Assembly: GCA_023266895.1 (NCBI GenBank)
Contig: JAHFOI010000004.1
Span: 1-49,511, forward strand
Source: Candidatus Woesearchaeota archaeon
Lineage (GTDB): Archaea > Nanobdellota > Nanobdellia > Woesearchaeales > ARS49
Direction of reading: 5' to 3'
DNA: 49,511 nt
In this document: positions 48,304-49,511 of the stretch, piece by piece
Numbering within the stretch: position 1 is the stretch's first letter
Layout of the letters: every line of letters starts with the position of its first letter
Notes under the pieces: model-generated
Told to the model about the DNA's origin: nothing
The model's database searches: none
What the model saw: only the letters and a program-made list of their open reading frames with translations
Program-made: the position numbers and the translations under genes

Positions 48304-49392
48304 ATGCCATTGAACAGTTTTGTTGTAATTTTTCTTTTAATACTAATTGGGATTCTAGGGAGTATTATTGCACGAATGGTGCGTTTGCCACGAGCACTCT
48401 TGTTTATCACACTGGGTATGATTATTCAATTCTGGCAGTTTAAGTTTGGTGAATTAGTGAATTCTTCAGAACCCTTGTTTCACAGCATTGCCCTTGGCGT
48501 ACTTGTGTTTTGTGTTCTTGATCATGCACTGCAGTTAAACCTACACGAATGGACTTCATTCACACATGGCTTTTTTAGGTTCACGGTGATTCGAATGTTG
48601 CTTACCATTATTGGTATTGGAATTATCGCACACCTAACTCAGGCACTTGTGCTTCCCGCAATACTTGTAGGTTTGCTTGTGTGCGCTGGAGCTCCTGAAT
48701 TGCTTCGCAAAAAGCACTCTCAAGAAGCCCTATTATTTAACGTAGATGCAACAATAAGTTCTTCATTGAGCATTACAGGAGTTTTTTTGTTGATTGTTGC
48801 TTCTCGAGGAGCATCAGTTCTTGATGCCGTACGAAACTCAGTAGTGGGTTTTTTTATCACCATTGCAACAGGTTTTTTTATTGGATTATTATTTTACCGT
48901 TTGATCAGGCTGTCCGGACAACCTTTTGCTCGTCTTTCAGTATTTCTTCTTGGCGTAGTAACATTTGTGCTTGGCGAGAGGTTTGCGCCAGGTCTTGGCG
49001 TTCTTGCCACACTGAGTTTTGGATTGATGCTGGCAAATGCAAAGCTACCTCAGGAGCTCCTCCATGGTTCATGGATTACTGGCATTGCAGAAAGTGCGGC
49101 ATTTGTCCTGTTGGGCATTAGCATTCCTTTTTCTCAGACCGCATGGCTTGCAGGAATTCTTCTTCTCACACTGATAATTGTCGCACGCTATCTTGCAATT
49201 ATATTCACCCAGCCTCGAATGCATAAAGCAATGGTATGCTTAAGCAATCCATTAGGCATGCCTGTTGCGGCAACAAGTGTATATCTGGCAACTACACTGC
49301 CATACCTGCAACATTTCTTTTTGGCATTGCCAGTAGTTATTTTTTTGTCATTAGTACTTCATTGTGCAGTCAATTATCCACTCGCAGACTAA
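48304..49392 (+). CDS. Cation/proton antiporter (CPA family)
   Basis: 362 residues with about 11-12 transmembrane helices (for example FVVIFLLILIGILGSIIARM and LFITLGMIIQFW), resembling Na+/H+ exchangers of PF00999. In the ion-binding helix the segment reads LLFNVDATISSSL, with Asp at the expected site; the unwound GAPELLRKK helix precedes it. Ion specificity is unknown. No regulatory TrkA domain is attached. A GAGGT ribosome binding site precedes the ATG, with TATA-like ATTAATATA at 48262-48270. Confidence 0.8.
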   Translation: MPLNSFVVIFLLILIGILGSIIARMVRLPRALLFITLGMIIQFWQFKFGELVNSSEPLFHSIALGVLVFCVLDHALQLNLHEWTSFTHGFFRFTVIRMLLTIIGIGIIAHLTQALVLPAILVGLLVCAGAPELLRKKHSQEALLFNVDATISSSLSITGVFLLIVASRGASVLDAVRNSVVGFFITIATGFFIGLLFYRLIRLSGQPFARLSVFLLGVVTFVLGERFAPGLGVLATLSFGLMLANAKLPQELLHGSWITGIAESAAFVLLGISIPFSQTAWLAGILLLTLIIVARYLAIIFTQPRMHKAMVCLSNPLGMPVAATSVYLATTLPYLQHFFLALPVVIFLSLVLHCAVNYPLAD

Positions 49393-49432
49393 TCGCCAAA
49401 ACCTTTTAAAGCAAAGAATAGCTCCTGAACGC

Positions 49433-49511
49433 ATGGCAAGTATAAACAGGGTTTTTCTTGATACTGATTTTCTTGTGTTTTGTGCACAGCACAATATAGA
49501 TTACGTGCATG
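49433..49511 (+). CDS. PIN-domain protein, partial at window end
   Basis: Only the first 26 codons are inside the window: ASINRVFLDTDFLVFCAQHN. The LDTDFL start resembles archaeal Fcf1/Utp23-like PIN proteins, which act in ribosomal RNA processing; a VapC cannot be excluded. CTTTTAAAG at about 49402-49410 is 27 bp upstream of the ATG, consistent with a leaderless start. Confidence 0.6.
   Translation, partial: MASINRVFLDTDFLVFCAQHNIDYVH

Overview
The window reads as an archaeal chromosome segment of moderate to low GC, probably from a small-genome lineage with much accessory DNA. The case for archaea rests on several signs. Most genes have a TATA-like box about 25-30 bp upstream of the start codon, which implies leaderless mRNAs; a minority carry a GAGGT-type ribosome binding site instead. 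A tRNA is interrupted by an intron with a bulge-helix-bulge (BHB) motif. The core genes are archaeal in type: SRP54, the class I CCA-adding enzyme, Dph6, a TrmB-like regulator, a ZPR1 zinc-finger protein, a NurA-like protein, DUF357 and PIN-PhoH. I do not name a species or phylum.

Layout. 1-5.3 kb: a GC-rich structured RNA candidate, a HEPN-nucleotidyltransferase toxin-antitoxin pair with tandem palindromes over its promoter, a secreted porin-like beta-barrel protein divergent from a TrmB-type regulator, a decayed gene, a VapBC pair and a nitroreductase. 5.4-11.7 kb: the intron-containing tRNA, a receiver-domain protein directly behind ileS, a RelBE pair, a frameshifted gene, two more stand-alone receiver proteins and LemA. 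11.7-24 kb: a 319-bp non-autonomous mobile element (A1), ppsA, SRP54, Dph6, a multi-HTH protein, a PhoH fragment, a PIN-PhoH operon, ZPR1, an ADP-ribosyltransferase-like protein and a polB fragment. 24-34.3 kb: a GIDE-like membrane protein, an operon nrdR-nrdJ-cobalamin adenosyltransferase-cis-prenyltransferase homologue, a zinc-ribbon gene and a methyltransferase with interlocked divergent promoters, a flavin-reductase-like gene, a 41-residue cysteine-rich gene and a glutamate-dehydrogenase-like protein without its catalytic residues. 34.3-41.4 kb: an IS200-type element, a CgeB-like glycosyltransferase, a B12-binding radical SAM enzyme, a second mobile element (A2) with a 9-bp target duplication, a CuA-like cupredoxin operon and relics of a vapC-mutY duplication broken by repeat B2. 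41.4-49.5 kb: VapBC, mutY, a P-loop protein, a CBS protein, repeat A3, membrane and hypothetical proteins, nurA-like, cca, a cation/proton antiporter and the start of a PIN-domain gene.

How it works together. The nrdR operon couples a repressor, a B12-dependent ribonucleotide reductase and the enzyme that makes its adenosylcobalamin cofactor; the radical SAM enzyme may also use B12. No B12 synthesis genes are seen, so the cofactor is probably salvaged. LemA and the GIDE-like protein may act together at the membrane. Four toxin-antitoxin modules, three classes of dispersed repeat and at least seven gene relics show a plastic genome.

The most unusual items are: the dispersed TIR/TSD element family; the porin-like protein in an archaeal setting; the class II tRNA with a GAA anticodon and a T-loop intron; the glutamate-dehydrogenase-like protein with three Lys to Ser changes plus Asp to Gly; the HEPN-MNT operator; and a lipoprotein leader split by one frame from an alpha/beta hydrolase.
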